Origin: an uncultured Amylibacter sp.
Lineage (GTDB): Bacteria; Pseudomonadota; Alphaproteobacteria; Rhodobacterales; Rhodobacteraceae
DNA: 64,000 nucleotides
Direction: 5' to 3'
Assembly: GCA_959347345.1 (NCBI GenBank)
Contig: OY365738.1
Span: forward strand, 868,001-932,000
How positions within the stretch are numbered: position 1 is the first letter of the stretch; every line of letters begins with the position of its first letter. Of this stretch, positions 1 through 8,622 are shown piece by piece. The notes under the pieces are model-generated. The model searched no databases. It saw only the letters and a list, made by a program, of their open reading frames with translations, and was not told the origin of the DNA. The position numbers and the translations under genes were made by a program.

Positions 1-2048
1 TTAAATTCGCGGGGACGTCTTTTTCAGATGGGACTGTTTATGGCGATGTTTTATTGCTGGAGGAGGATAGCTCTAGTGGCGTAGCCTTTAGCCATGTTCT
101 TGGCACAGGTGTTACGGGCAGAAAATACTATGCTGGGCTGTTGCCCGGCACAAATCTGGGTGCGCCGATTACTAACCCCAACACCCGCGCGATTTGGGGT
201 GCACAATTTAGGGCAGTACTCGGCGGCTTGCGTAGTGATACACAAGAGTATTCAAACCCCAGTTTCAAAATGCGGATTACCTATAATGGTATCGGTCATA
301 GTACGATTAGCTCTGGCACAGTCTCAAACGGGGTATTCACCAAAGGGTCAGTTACAGTGCCATATACTAACATCACCGCCCCTGGTTTTGATGGTAGCAG
401 TGATTTTAACATACAGGGCAAGTTTGGCGACGATGGTCTGTTATATGGCACGGTAGATCTTGTTGGAGCGGTAGATATTGAGAGCACATTGACGGGGTTG
501 ATTGGTTTTAACGGCGCGGTGGGCGCGTTTGTGGGTGGTGGTCTTGGTGTTAATATCGCTGGTGGGTTTGTCGCATATCCAGCTGCCTATTTTGCCGATT
601 GGGCCGGGACGTCTGACAACCGCAGGGCAACCGTGATTAACAAAAATAATAATGGCACATTGCCCCTGTTAAATGGTGCGGCAAGTGTTAGCAATGCCAA
701 CCCCGCAGGGAATTTTATTCAAAGATTGGCAACATTGGATGGTCAGGGGTTTGATTTCGACGGGACGGGTTTTCCAGATGCGAGCGTTTATGGCGGTGTT
801 TTATATCTGGACGAGGATGCAAACAGTGGCAGTGGCGTAGCCTTTAGCCATGTTGTTGGGACAGGTGTTACGGGCAGAAAATACTATGCTGGGCTGTTGT
901 CTGACACAGATCTGGGTTCGCGGATTACCGACCCCACCACCAGCCTGGTTTGGGACGCAAGATTGATGGGAGTATTCAGAATACTTAGCCCAAAACGGTA
1001 TTCAAGCTCCCATTTCAAAATGCGGGTTACCTTTAATGGCAACGGGGGTACGATTAACTCTGGCGCATATTCGGACGGGGTATTCACCAATGGGGGAATT
1101 CTCACTAGCGATTTTGGTGATTTTAACATAGAGGGCAAGTTTGGCCGCGATGGTCTGTTATATGGTAAGGTAGGTACTAATTTAGAGGGTACGCTGACGG
1201 GTTTGATTGGTGTTGATGGCGCGGTGGGTGCGTTTTCGTTTACTAGTAGTGTTCTTTCCTACGTTGGCGGGTTTGTCGCGCATCCAATTGCCGAGGTAAA
1301 TTTTGCCGATTGGGGCGAGGCGACAACTGTAATTAACAAAGATAACACTGGCACAGCCCCCCTGTTAAATGGCGTGGCAAGTGTTAGCAATGCCAACCCC
1401 ACAGGGAACTTTATTAAAGGATTGGCAACTTCGACATCGGCGGATAAGGGTTTTGATTTCGCGGAAACGCCTTTTGCAAATGCGACTGTTTATGGCAATG
1501 TTTTATTGCTGGACGAGGATAACCGCAGTGGCAGTGGCGTAGTCTTTAGCCAAGTTAGTGGCACGGGTGTTGATGGCGACAGATACTATGCTAGGCTGTT
1601 GTCTGGCACAGATCTGGGTTTGCCGATTACCGACCCCAACACCAACGCGATTTGGGACGCAAAATTGAAGGGAACACTCGGAATATTCGCAGCAAAAGTC
1701 ACTCACTCAGAACGGTATTCAAGCCCCAATTTCAAAATGCGGGTTATCTTTGATGGCAACGGGGGTACAATTAACTCTGGCACAGTTACGGACGGGGTAT
1801 TCGCCAAAGGGCAAATTCCCACGAGATTTGCCAACTCTAATGATTTAACTAGTGGCGAAATGGGTAGTTTTAACATACAAGGCAAGTTTGGCATCAATGG
1901 TCTGTTATATGGTACGGCAGGTATTGGTTCAAAGACTGATGGCACGCTGACAGGTTTGATTGGTGTTGATGGCGCGGTGGGTGTGTTTGTAGGTGGTTCT
2001 CATGGTGTTGATTACGCTGGCGGGTTTGTCGCGGCGCCCCCCCAATAA
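1..2048 (+). CDS. Large repeat-containing exported protein, C-terminal part (TbpB-like motifs)
   Basis: The frame is open at the left edge, so only the C-terminal part (about 680 residues) is visible. It is built of in-frame repeats of about 240 residues. Each starts with a VLxLxED segment and continues through RKYYAGLL, a FNIxGKFGxxGLLYG block and TLTGLIGxxGAVGxF to AGGFVA. A FADW...INK...PLLNGxASVSNANP linker then leads into the next unit. The protein is rich in Gly, Asp and Thr, with no predicted membrane helix, which suits a beta-rich surface or secreted protein. The GLIGxxGAVGxF...AGGFVA pattern resembles beta-barrel lobes of transferrin-binding-protein-like surface proteins of alphaproteobacteria; this is an inference from motif memory. 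Signal peptide and anchor cannot be judged. The TAA stop is followed at once by heptamer repeats. Confidence 0.7.
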   Translation, partial: KFAGTSFSDGTVYGDVLLLEEDSSSGVAFSHVLGTGVTGRKYYAGLLPGTNLGAPITNPNTRAIWGAQFRAVLGGLRSDTQEYSNPSFKMRITYNGIGHSTISSGTVSNGVFTKGSVTVPYTNITAPGFDGSSDFNIQGKFGDDGLLYGTVDLVGAVDIESTLTGLIGFNGAVGAFVGGGLGVNIAGGFVAYPAAYFADWAGTSDNRRATVINKNNNGTLPLLNGAASVSNANPAGNFIQRLATLDGQGFDFDGTGFPDASVYGGVLYLDEDANSGSGVAFSHVVGTGVTGRKYYAGLLSDTDLGSRITDPTTSLVWDARLMGVFRILSPKRYSSSHFKMRVTFNGNGGTINSGAYSDGVFTNGGILTSDFGDFNIEGKFGRDGLLYGKVGTNLEGTLTGLIGVDGAVGAFSFTSSVLSYVGGFVAHPIAEVNFADWGEATTVINKDNTGTAPLLNGVASVSNANPTGNFIKGLATSTSADKGFDFAETPFANATVYGNVLLLDEDNRSGSGVVFSQVSGTGVDGDRYYARLLSGTDLGLPITDPNTNAIWDAKLKGTLGIFAAKVTHSERYSSPNFKMRVIFDGNGGTINSGTVTDGVFAKGQIPTRFANSNDLTSGEMGSFNIQGKFGINGLLYGTAGIGSKTDGTLTGLIGVDGAVGVFVGGSHGVDYAGGFVAAPPQ
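48..2048 (+). repeat. Three in-frame tandem repeats inside the surface-protein gene
   Basis: Homologous units begin at 48, 798 and 1500, at the codons for VLLLEED, VLYLDED and VLLLDED. Spacings are 750 and 702 bp, both multiples of three. The third unit ends at the stop codon. The units differ by substitutions and codon-sized gaps rather than being identical, so the duplication is not recent. Confidence 0.85.
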
Positions 2049-2345
2049 CGATTAACGATTAATGATTAGTGGGGTCTTTTGTGCGTAGCCCCCGCTTCGC
2101 GGGAGCATGCCAAAAGCCCTATGTACAAGACGATAAGTTTGCCCTAGATTTGTTTAGGCTTTGCCTAGAAACTAGGACAGGCTAGGGTGGGCGGGCGGGC
2201 GACCGAAGATCGGGGCTTGCCCCCGAAGTGAGGGCGCAACAAAAAAGCTCTGCCCTTAACTTCTAATAACCAACCTCCAATTCCTAACAACCAATCATTC
2301 ATCGTTAATCGTTAATCGTTAATCGTTAATCGTTAATCGTTAATC
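2049..2345. repeat. Composite intergenic repeat, copy 1 (internally deleted, reverse orientation)
   Basis: Fills the gap between the converging surface-protein and gabD-like genes. It has heptamer edges (CGATTAA type on the left, ATCGTTA type on the right) and the hairpin CCCGC-TTC-GCGGG near 2090, flanked by CTTTTGTGCG and CATGCCAAAAG. It also has the AGGCTTTGCCTAG segment and the GC-rich block near 2190-2240. Compared with full copies it lacks about 100 bp of the middle, including the CCAGATAGTAAATTTAT segment. The right heptamer edge supplies the gabD stop codon. Confidence 0.85.
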
Positions 2346-3821
2346 GTTAATACCAGTGCAAACATACTTCAATTCCAAATAATCATCCATCCCATGGTGA
2401 GAGCCTTCTCGCCCTAACCCAGATTGCTTTATCCCGCCGAACGGGGCAACCTCGGTGGAAATAATCCCCGTATTCACCCCGACAATCCCGTATTCCAATC
2501 GCTCCTGCATCCGCACAACCCGCGATAAATCGTTAGAATAAAAATAACACGCCAGCCCGAATATCGTATCATTGGCGGCGGCTAGAACTTCCGATTCGCT
2601 CTCAAACCGTATTAACGGGGCCAGCGGGCCGAAGGTTTCCTCACGGCTCATAATCGCGGTTGCAGGCACATCCGCCAGCACGGTCGGCTGGAAAAACGTG
2701 CCCCCCATCGGCTCACCCCCGCACACCAGCCGCGCACCCTTGCCCAGCGCGTCGTCTATATGTGCGCGCACCTTATCCAGCCCGTTTTTATCAATCAGAG
2801 GACCAGTCGTCACGCCTTCCGTCAACCCATCGCCTATTTTCAGAGCCTGCACCGCCGTCTTCAATCGCTCGCAAAACGCGTCATACACACCCGCCTGCAC
2901 ATATATCCTGTTCGCGCAAACGCAAGTTTGCCCGTTATTGCGGAATTTGCAAATCATAGCGCCCTCCACCGCTTTGTCCAAATCGGCATCGTCAAACACG
3001 ATAAACGGCGCGTTACCGCCCAATTCCAGCGATAGTTTCATAATCTGCGGGGCGGCTTGCGCCATTAGGACGCGGCCGACTTCGGTTGACCCCGTGAAGG
3101 TCAATTTGCGCACCTTGGGGTTTTCGCAGAACTCTTTGCCTATATCGGCGGCGCGGGCAGAGGTTATCACGCTGAACACGCCCTTTGGCACGCCCGCCCG
3201 TTCCGCCAATACCGCCAGAGCCAAGGCGGACAAAGGTGTTTGCGCCGCGGGTCGTCCCACAAACGCGCAACCAGTAGCCAAAGCGGGCGCGACTTTCCGT
3301 GCAATCATCGCGCTTGGGAAATTCCATGGGGTTATGGAGCAGACGACTCCGATGGGTTGTTTCAAAACGGTAATCCGTTTGTCTGGCTGGTGGGCGGGGA
3401 TGGTTTCGCCGTAGACGCGTTTGGCTTCCTCGCCAAACCATTCGATGAAACTGGCGGCGTAGGCGATTTCGCCGAAGGCTTCTGCGATTGGTTTGCCCAT
3501 TTCGGCGGTTAATATAATGGCGAGGTCTTGTTGGTTTTCTATGATGAGGTCAAACCATTTGCGCAGGATTTGGGCGCGGTCTTTGCCCGTTCGTGCAGCC
3601 CAAGCGTGGCGGGCGGAATCGGCGGCGTTTATGGCGGTGGCCGCGTCTTTGCGTGATAAATCGGGTAGGTTGGCGAGGATGTCGCCCCGTGCGGGATTAT
3701 AGACGGGGAAGGTTTTTTTATCGGGAGCGTCGCGCCATTCGCCACCGATAAACGCCTTGCTGCACAGTAGCGATTGGTCGGTTAACAGGGAGGCTAGGTT
3801 GGTTTTGGGTTGGGTTTTCAT
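2340..3821 (-). CDS. gabD: NAD(P)-dependent succinate-semialdehyde dehydrogenase-like aldehyde dehydrogenase
   Basis: ALDH-superfamily enzyme of 493 residues, closest in pattern to GabD, which oxidises succinate semialdehyde to succinate at the end of GABA and putrescine breakdown. Visible residues are Asn167 in TPWNFP, Glu266 in LELGG and the nucleophile Cys300 in GQTCVCANR. The ATG at 3821 is chosen because AAAGGA lies 10 bases upstream and homology starts there; an in-frame extension to 3899 looks spurious. One oddity is that the normally conserved Lys of the cofactor-binding KPA motif is Arg190 (VGRPAAQTP). The last residues (IND) and the stop are encoded by heptamer repeats. The polyamine locus 35-46 kb away makes a role in putrescine catabolism plausible; other aldehydes are possible. 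Confidence 0.85.
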   Translation of the reverse strand: MKTQPKTNLASLLTDQSLLCSKAFIGGEWRDAPDKKTFPVYNPARGDILANLPDLSRKDAATAINAADSARHAWAARTGKDRAQILRKWFDLIIENQQDLAIILTAEMGKPIAEAFGEIAYAASFIEWFGEEAKRVYGETIPAHQPDKRITVLKQPIGVVCSITPWNFPSAMIARKVAPALATGCAFVGRPAAQTPLSALALAVLAERAGVPKGVFSVITSARAADIGKEFCENPKVRKLTFTGSTEVGRVLMAQAAPQIMKLSLELGGNAPFIVFDDADLDKAVEGAMICKFRNNGQTCVCANRIYVQAGVYDAFCERLKTAVQALKIGDGLTEGVTTGPLIDKNGLDKVRAHIDDALGKGARLVCGGEPMGGTFFQPTVLADVPATAIMSREETFGPLAPLIRFESESEVLAAANDTIFGLACYFYSNDLSRVVRMQERLEYGIVGVNTGIISTEVAPFGGIKQSGLGREGSHHGMDDYLELKYVCTGIND

Positions 3822-3944
3822 GGGGAGGGAGTCCTTTGTATGGTTAGTGTGTGAGTGGTCTTTGCCAAAGGCTATAAACACATTGTGGAATGATTGCAAG
3901 AATGAATCTGTCCATTTTAGATAAGTTGGTTTTAGGTGTTAATG

Positions 3945-4055
3945 ATTAGGGGGTTTAGCCCTTCGGGTCTGCGTCATCGCTATGCGATGCCACCACGGGG
4001 TGCGCCCGCACCCTTGAGGCTAAAGCCTCTTCGGGGCGGGCGCACCGTGCCTAAC
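3945..4055. repeat. GC-rich nested hairpin module, member of the composite repeat family
   Basis: Begins with the family header TAGCCCTTCGGGTCTGCGTCAT. It then forms a small stem CATCGC-TAT-GCGATG (3975-3989) and a long hairpin. The long hairpin has outer arms GGTGCGCCCGC (3999-4009) and GCGGGCGCACC (4036-4046), a bulged A, a CCC/GGG step and an inner stem GAGGC-TAAA-GCCTC (4016-4029). It lies between divergent genes, the only copy in that setting. The same architecture with different arms occurs at 37700-37795. The remainder of the 3822-4136 gap shows nothing I recognise. Confidence 0.85.
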
Positions 4056-4136
4056 TACCAGCTTTACCTAAAAGATGGGGTTGATTTTTATAAACTTAAC
4101 GATTAATTAAGTCTGTAAGAAAGGATGAAATGAAAA

Positions 4137-4733
4137 ATGAAAAACAATTTGGATATGGAATTGATTGTTTGTAAAAGGTCTAATGACTTGCATGAATTTA
4201 TTGAATGCTGGTCTGGGATTTATAATGACCCGCTTGAACATCTTTATGAAGAACACATAGGCGCACTGCTGACCGAAGAGAGCATAAATGCACTATACCA
4301 TTGGAAAAATGGGCGCAAGGTTGCTGTTCCAAAACAGATAGAGGGTATAAAAAACTATTACACCCCCCAACCGCCCGCGCCTAGCGAATTAGAAAAAGAG
4401 TATTTAGATCACACGAAGAATGGCGGAGCAATATGGAATATCTTTTATCTACACATACTTTCAAAAAACCCGCACTTAAAAGTACCCGATGAATACCCCA
4501 TCTTTGACCAGCATACATATCGTGCTATGTGCTTTATGAAACCAGATATGACTAAAGAGACAAGCATGCGTAGCGACAAACATAAATTTCTTGCCTATAA
4601 AAAATATAAAGCGTTTCATGATTCTATTAAAATCATTCTAGGTGACGAAAACCGCAAAATTGATAAAGCATTTTTTGCATTTGGGCAGTTTCTATCAAAA
4701 TCCCTACCCTATCCAAATGGACTTCCCGACTAA
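4137..4733 (+). CDS. Hypothetical protein, unrecognised family
   Basis: A 198-residue soluble, charged protein that I do not recognise. It is AT-richer than the flanking housekeeping genes and stands alone between a hairpin module and a convergent DUF1643 gene, which suggests acquired material. Visible features are a Trp/Tyr-rich middle (IWNIFYLHIL) and the conserved-looking stretch YPIFDQHTYRAM near residues 122-133. The ATG at 4137 follows AAAGGA at 4120-4125 with a spacing of 11. An earlier in-frame ATG at 4125 runs straight into TGA. A second start six codons downstream is possible. No signal peptide or membrane helix is seen. Confidence 0.7.
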   Translation: MKNNLDMELIVCKRSNDLHEFIECWSGIYNDPLEHLYEEHIGALLTEESINALYHWKNGRKVAVPKQIEGIKNYYTPQPPAPSELEKEYLDHTKNGGAIWNIFYLHILSKNPHLKVPDEYPIFDQHTYRAMCFMKPDMTKETSMRSDKHKFLAYKKYKAFHDSIKIILGDENRKIDKAFFAFGQFLSKSLPYPNGLPD

Positions 4734-4797
4734 CATCCTGCATCAATCCATTAATGTAACTGTTATTATTTTAAAAACGGTGTTTCGCCAGCGTAAC

Positions 4798-4845
4798 GAC
4801 CGCCCAAAGGGTGGTCGCGCGCACCCTCACCCCCACGGGTGCGCG
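4798..4845. terminator. Two adjacent hairpins between converging genes
   Basis: GACCGCCC-AAA-GGGTGGTC (4798-4816, one G-T pair) is followed by CGCGCACCC (4818-4826) pairing with GGGTGCGCG (4837-4845). They lie downstream of the orphan gene and of the convergent DUF1643 gene. There is no T tract, so intrinsic termination is uncertain. A weaker GC-rich stretch with a CCCTTCGGGTT loop follows near 4930. Confidence 0.5.
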
Positions 4846-4964
4846 TCAGCTTATCGTTTGTACTGGGTCAATAGTCTTTAAGAGTCTTCGGTGACGCGAA
4901 TCCCTTTATCCTAACTACCAAGACGCACACCCTTCGGGTTCGCGCGACCTTACCGCACCTAATT

Positions 4965-5519
4965 TTATTCTATCCATAATTGAAAAGGTTCGTGCTCATT
5001 TATAGTCAATGGCCATTTAGGGTGCTTCGGCTGATCTTGATTCGTTAAACCCAGATGATATAGTGGCAAATTTTTTGCATCAACCAATATCTCTTTTACC
5101 CTATCAGATCGCCTATTAAATAATAGCCCGTCATCACCCCAAGCACAGACAATTGTATCTCTCCCATTATTCCTGCCCATCCTTGCCACTTTTTGGCGAA
5201 TAATCTCATCATTGCACAATTGAATACGTTCGTCTGGTTGGCGCAACATCCCAGCATTCGCCCCCCATTGAGCAAAAACATTTAACACCCAAAGTGCACC
5301 AAACTCATCTATCACAGCACGATTTGTGCATAGTGTCACAGTCAGATCTCCCATCAGCTCTGTTGCCCTTGAAGGATTCAACATGATAAACATTAGCACG
5401 GGGGCAGTAGTATCCCAAGTTCGGCGTAAAAAATAACGATAATAACGGCAATCAGAATAAATTGCACGTGATTCTATTATTTTAGCGGGGGGCTCTATTG
5501 CATTATCTGGTAGTGGCAT
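4965..5519 (-). CDS. DUF1643 domain-containing protein
   Basis: A 184-residue protein matching the DUF1643 pattern: a RxxW start, then the core FIMLNPSRATELMGDLTV, NRAVIDEFGALWVLNVFA and a PDERIQLCNDEII segment, ending with a PKHP motif. The family's biochemical function is not established and members are scattered, often in accessory DNA. The start at 5519 is supported by AAGGAA 6-7 bases upstream. It is convergent with the orphan gene at 4137 and divergent from rpmB. AT-rich codon use fits acquisition together with its neighbour. Confidence 0.85.
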   Translation of the reverse strand: MPLPDNAIEPPAKIIESRAIYSDCRYYRYFLRRTWDTTAPVLMFIMLNPSRATELMGDLTVTLCTNRAVIDEFGALWVLNVFAQWGANAGMLRQPDERIQLCNDEIIRQKVARMGRNNGRDTIVCAWGDDGLLFNRRSDRVKEILVDAKNLPLYHLGLTNQDQPKHPKWPLTINEHEPFQLWIE

Positions 5520-5655
5520 ATTCTTTCCTTAACTTACACAAATATCCATAAACCCATCGCGCAAAGAGCACAAGGAGATTTAATAGTTATTTTACAAAAA
5601 CCGTGAAAAACTGCGAAAAACTGCGAAATATTAATAAATACCCACAAAATACCTC

Positions 5656-5684
5656 TTGACCTTTACCAATTTTGCCATTAAAAG
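5656..5684 (+). promoter_or_regulatory. Candidate sigma70 promoter of rpmB-secG
   Basis: TTGACC at 5656-5661 is followed after 17 bases by TAAAAG at 5679-5684, about 40 bases before the rpmB start codon. The -35 is good and the -10 is weak. Confidence 0.4.
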
Positions 5685-5725
5685 CACGAAAAAACACATA
5701 TAACCCCAAACAAAGGATACAAACT

Positions 5726-6019
5726 ATGACCCGTCGTTGCGAACTCTCTGGCAAAATGCCCCTAGTCGGTAATAATGTCAGCCACGCCAAAAACCGAACA
5801 AAACGGCGGTTTTTGCCGAATTTGAACGCGGTCAGCTTGGCCAGCGATGCGCTGGAACGCACTTTTAAATTCCGTATTACGGCGTATGCTCTGCGCAGTG
5901 TCGATCATTGTGGCGGGCTGGATAGCTTTCTTTTAAAGGCGAAAGACGATAATCTATCGCCGAACGCGCAGAAAATCAAGCGCGACATTATCAAACATCA
6001 AGAAACACCAAAGGTGTAG
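5726..6019 (+). CDS. rpmB: 50S ribosomal protein L28
   Basis: A 97-residue basic protein of the large ribosomal subunit, with the normal alphaproteobacterial length and the diagnostic N-terminus [21 protein letters not shown] followed by the basic [10 protein letters not shown] segment. The ATG at 5726 is preceded by AAAGGA at 5712-5717; the in-frame extension further upstream is not needed for homology. It ends four bases before secG, whose ribosome-binding site (AAAGGTG) lies inside the rpmB 3' end, so the two are probably co-transcribed. Confidence 0.95.
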   Translation: MTRRCELSGKMPLVGNNVSHAKNRTKRRFLPNLNAVSLASDALERTFKFRITAYALRSVDHCGGLDSFLLKAKDDNLSPNAQKIKRDIIKHQETPKV

Positions 6020-6023
6020 CCCT

Positions 6024-6389
6024 ATGCAAAATGTGATTCTGGTTATTCATCTGCTTTTGGCACTCAGCCTGATTGGGATTGTGCTTATGCAACGCTCGGA
6101 AGGCGGGGGTTTGGGTATCGGTGGCGGTACTTCTGTTAATACAGCCGTGCGCTCGGCGGCGAGCGCGCTGGCAAAGGTGACTTGGGGGCTGGGGACGGCT
6201 TTTGTGATAACGAGTTTGACGTTAACCTTTATCGCGGCACAAGGTGTGAATAACGATTCGGTGCTGGATAGGACGTTGTTGGAGGATTTGCCGATTGATG
6301 GGTCTGCTCCGTTGTTGCCTGAATTGGGCGATGATTTGTTGCCTGATTTAGAGCTGGACACGCCCGCGTTGCCGCCAAGCCCGCAATAA
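6024..6389 (+). CDS. secG: Preprotein translocase subunit SecG
   Basis: Small inner-membrane subunit of the SecYEG translocon. Two membrane helices are visible: residues about 4-22, and about 50-72 after the hallmark LMQRSEGGGLGIGGG loop. The 121-residue length is normal for alphaproteobacteria, with an acidic, proline-rich tail (LPELGDDLLPDLELDTPALPPSPQ) typical of the class. It follows rpmB closely; in related genomes secG usually follows tpiA and precedes pyrG. Here pyrG lies about 500 bp downstream, beyond a composite repeat. Confidence 0.93.
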   Translation: MQNVILVIHLLLALSLIGIVLMQRSEGGGLGIGGGTSVNTAVRSAASALAKVTWGLGTAFVITSLTLTFIAAQGVNNDSVLDRTLLEDLPIDGSAPLLPELGDDLLPDLELDTPALPPSPQ

Positions 6390-6770
6390 CGATTAACGAT
6401 TAACGATGAATGATTGGTTATTCTGGATTAGGCGTTTGTTATTAGGAGTTAAGGATAGAGGTTTTTTGTTGCGCCCTCACTTCGTTCGGTTGCCCACCCG
6501 CCCACCCCTCCTGCGGAGAGCTGGACGGGTGATTTTTGGCTAAAGCCTATCCAAGCATCTAGGCACAGCCTAAATAAATTTAGAAATTGCCTATCACCGA
6601 TTCCCAAGGTTTCTTTGCAAATAATCCACTCTACCGTCTTGTTATTCCAGATAGTAAATTTATAGAGGGCTTATCATCTTGCAACCAAAGGCTTTTGTGT
6701 ATGGGCTTTTTCGTAAGAAAAAGCTCTATATGCACAAAAGCCCCCGTTAATCGTTAATCACTAATCGTTA
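6390..6770. repeat. Composite intergenic repeat, copy 2 (forward), with variant end hairpin
   Basis: Starts directly at the secG stop with CGATTAA heptamers. It contains the GCCCTCACTTCGTTCGG block, the CCTAAATAAATTTAG inverted repeat and the CCAGATAGTAAATTTAT segment. It ends with a variant hairpin instead of the usual CCCGC/GCGGG one: outer arms GGCTTTTGTG.../...CACAAAAGCC enclose GGGCTTTTTC-GTAA-GAAAAAGCTC (about 6686-6745). Right-hand heptamers (TAATCGT, TAATCAC) precede the pyrG promoter. It separates secG from pyrG on the same strand. Confidence 0.9.
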
Positions 6771-6777
6771 ACAACGC

Positions 6778-6806
6778 TTGACTCCCCCCAATATCTGGTT
6801 TATACT
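6778..6806 (+). promoter_or_regulatory. Strong candidate sigma70 promoter of pyrG
   Basis: TTGACT (6778-6783), a 17-base spacer and TATACT (6801-6806) form a near-consensus promoter just after the repeat's heptamer edge. The leader is about 85 bases long. In it CCGTGGT (6813-6819) is fully complementary to ACCACGG (6878-6884), which overlaps the ribosome-binding region GGAAGA, so the leader could fold over the start site. Confidence 0.7.
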
Positions 6807-6895
6807 TAATCCCCGTGGTGCTGTCGTAACAACCCAGCCCAACCCCCGCATCGCCCACCAGCGTTGCTAAACCAAAAACCACGGAAGAACACCCC

Positions 6896-8515
6896 ATGGC
6901 ACGATATATATTCATCACAGGCGGCGTTGTGTCGTCACTCGGCAAAGGGCTAGCCTCCGCCGCCCTCGGCAGCCTGCTACAAGCGCGGGGTTTCACCGTC
7001 CGCTTGCGCAAATTAGACCCGTATTTAAACGTAGACCCCGGCACTATGTCGCCCTTTGAACACGGCGAAGTCTTCGTCACCGACGACGGCGCGGAAACCG
7101 ACCTAGACCTCGGCCACTACGAACGATTCACCGGGGTCGCCGCCACGCAAAGCGATTCGATATCCTCTGGCCGCATCTACACCACCGTTTTGGAAAAGGA
7201 ACGGCACGGCGATTACCTCGGCAAAACCATCCAAGTCATCCCCCACGTCACCGATGAAATCAAAAACTTCCTGCATATAGGCGCGGATGACGTGGATTTC
7301 ATGCTCTGCGAAATAGGCGGTACGGTCGGGGATATAGAGGGCTTGCCGTTTTTCGAATCCATCCGCCAGTTTTCCCAAGATAAACCCGCGGGGCAGTGTA
7401 TTTTCATGCACTTGACCCTGCTACCCTACATGCACGCGGCGGGCGAGTTAAAAACCAAACCTACCCAGCATTCGGTGAAAGAATTGCGCTCGATAGGCAT
7501 CGCCCCCGATATTCTGGTTTGCCGAGCCGAACAGCCCATCCCTGAAAAGGAACGCGCCAAACTGGCGTTGTTTTGCAATGTTCGCCCCGAACGGGTGATT
7601 GCCGCGCTGGATATGAAAACGATTTACCACGCGCCGACTTTGTACCACGAGGCTGGGCTGGACGCGGCGGTGCTGGATGCGTTTGGGCTGGACGCCCCTG
7701 CCCCCGATTTGACGGCATGGCACGATATTGCTGACCGTCTGAAAACCCCCGACGGCTCTGTTCGTATAGGGATTGTCGGCAAATATACGCAACTGGAGGA
7801 TGCCTATAAATCCATATCAGAGGCGTTGATTCACGGTGCGATGTTCAACCGAGTCTCTGTGAAAACTGAGTGGATTGACGCGGAGTCTCTGGAATCCGAT
7901 ATCGGGCGGTTGCAGGGGTTGGATGGGATTCTGGTGCCTGGGGGCTTTGGCGAACGCGGGACGGAAGGCAAAATAAAGGCGGCCGAATACGCACGGGTGA
8001 ATGATATTCCGTATTTTGGGATATGTTTGGGCATGCAACTGGCGGTGATTGAAACGGCACGGAATTTGGCGGGGGTGGCGGATGCTGGGTCTGCCGAATT
8101 CTGTGAGACTGGCACGCCTGTGGTCTACCACATGAAGGAATGGGGCGCGGGCAATCGAACGGAGACGCGCAATGTCGGCGATGATAAGGGTGGTACGATG
8201 CGACTGGGTGCCTATGACGCGGTTTTGGCTGGTGGCTCGCAGGTGGCGCGGATTTATGGTGAGGCGCGGATATCCGAACGCCATCGCCATAGGTACGAGG
8301 TGGATATCGCGTTTCGTGGCGCGTTAGAGGGCGCGGGTTTGCGGATAAGCGGGCTGTCCCCCGATGGTCGCCTGCCAGAGATTGTCGAGCGGGTCGGCCA
8401 TCCGTGGTTTATTGGCGTGCAGTTCCATCCAGAGTTAAAGAGCAAACCGTTTGCCCCGCATCCTCTGTTCGCGGATTTTGTGAAGGCGGCGGTGGGGAAG
8501 TCGCGGTTGGTTTAG
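6896..8515 (+). CDS. pyrG: CTP synthase
   Basis: Converts UTP to CTP using ATP and glutamine; cytosolic, last step of pyrimidine nucleotide synthesis. The 539-residue length is normal. The N-terminal synthetase domain opens with [17 protein letters not shown] (P-loop-like) and carries the [20 protein letters not shown] segment. The C-terminal class I glutamine amidotransferase domain shows PGGFGERG, the nucleophile in YFGICLGMQ, and the His/Glu pair in GVQFHPEL. The ATG at 6896 is preceded by GGAAGA. It has its own promoter and is separated from secG by a repeat. Confidence 0.97.
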   Translation: MARYIFITGGVVSSLGKGLASAALGSLLQARGFTVRLRKLDPYLNVDPGTMSPFEHGEVFVTDDGAETDLDLGHYERFTGVAATQSDSISSGRIYTTVLEKERHGDYLGKTIQVIPHVTDEIKNFLHIGADDVDFMLCEIGGTVGDIEGLPFFESIRQFSQDKPAGQCIFMHLTLLPYMHAAGELKTKPTQHSVKELRSIGIAPDILVCRAEQPIPEKERAKLALFCNVRPERVIAALDMKTIYHAPTLYHEAGLDAAVLDAFGLDAPAPDLTAWHDIADRLKTPDGSVRIGIVGKYTQLEDAYKSISEALIHGAMFNRVSVKTEWIDAESLESDIGRLQGLDGILVPGGFGERGTEGKIKAAEYARVNDIPYFGICLGMQLAVIETARNLAGVADAGSAEFCETGTPVVYHMKEWGAGNRTETRNVGDDKGGTMRLGAYDAVLAGGSQVARIYGEARISERHRHRYEVDIAFRGALEGAGLRISGLSPDGRLPEIVERVGHPWFIGVQFHPELKSKPFAPHPLFADFVKAAVGKSRLV

Positions 8516-8622
8516 GGGGTTGGGGGTTAATTAAAAAAGTTTGTAAAATGTTAATGTTTTATTAGTGATTTTATTTGATTGTTTTGCTTGCAAGGGATTG
8601 TTATTTTGAGTAAGATGAATAC

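Noticed and set aside
2572..3414. Long plus-strand frame (280 codons) opposite the gabD-like gene
   Set aside because: Antisense shadow of a clear ALDH gene; composition reflects its codon bias and no family pattern is visible. Similar long shadows opposite purH, ileS, pyrG, topA and aspS were dropped for the same reason.
5587..5862. Minus-strand frame of 91 codons over the rpmB promoter and 5' part
   Set aside because: Overlaps the certain rpmB gene and its promoter; no ribosome-binding site or family match.
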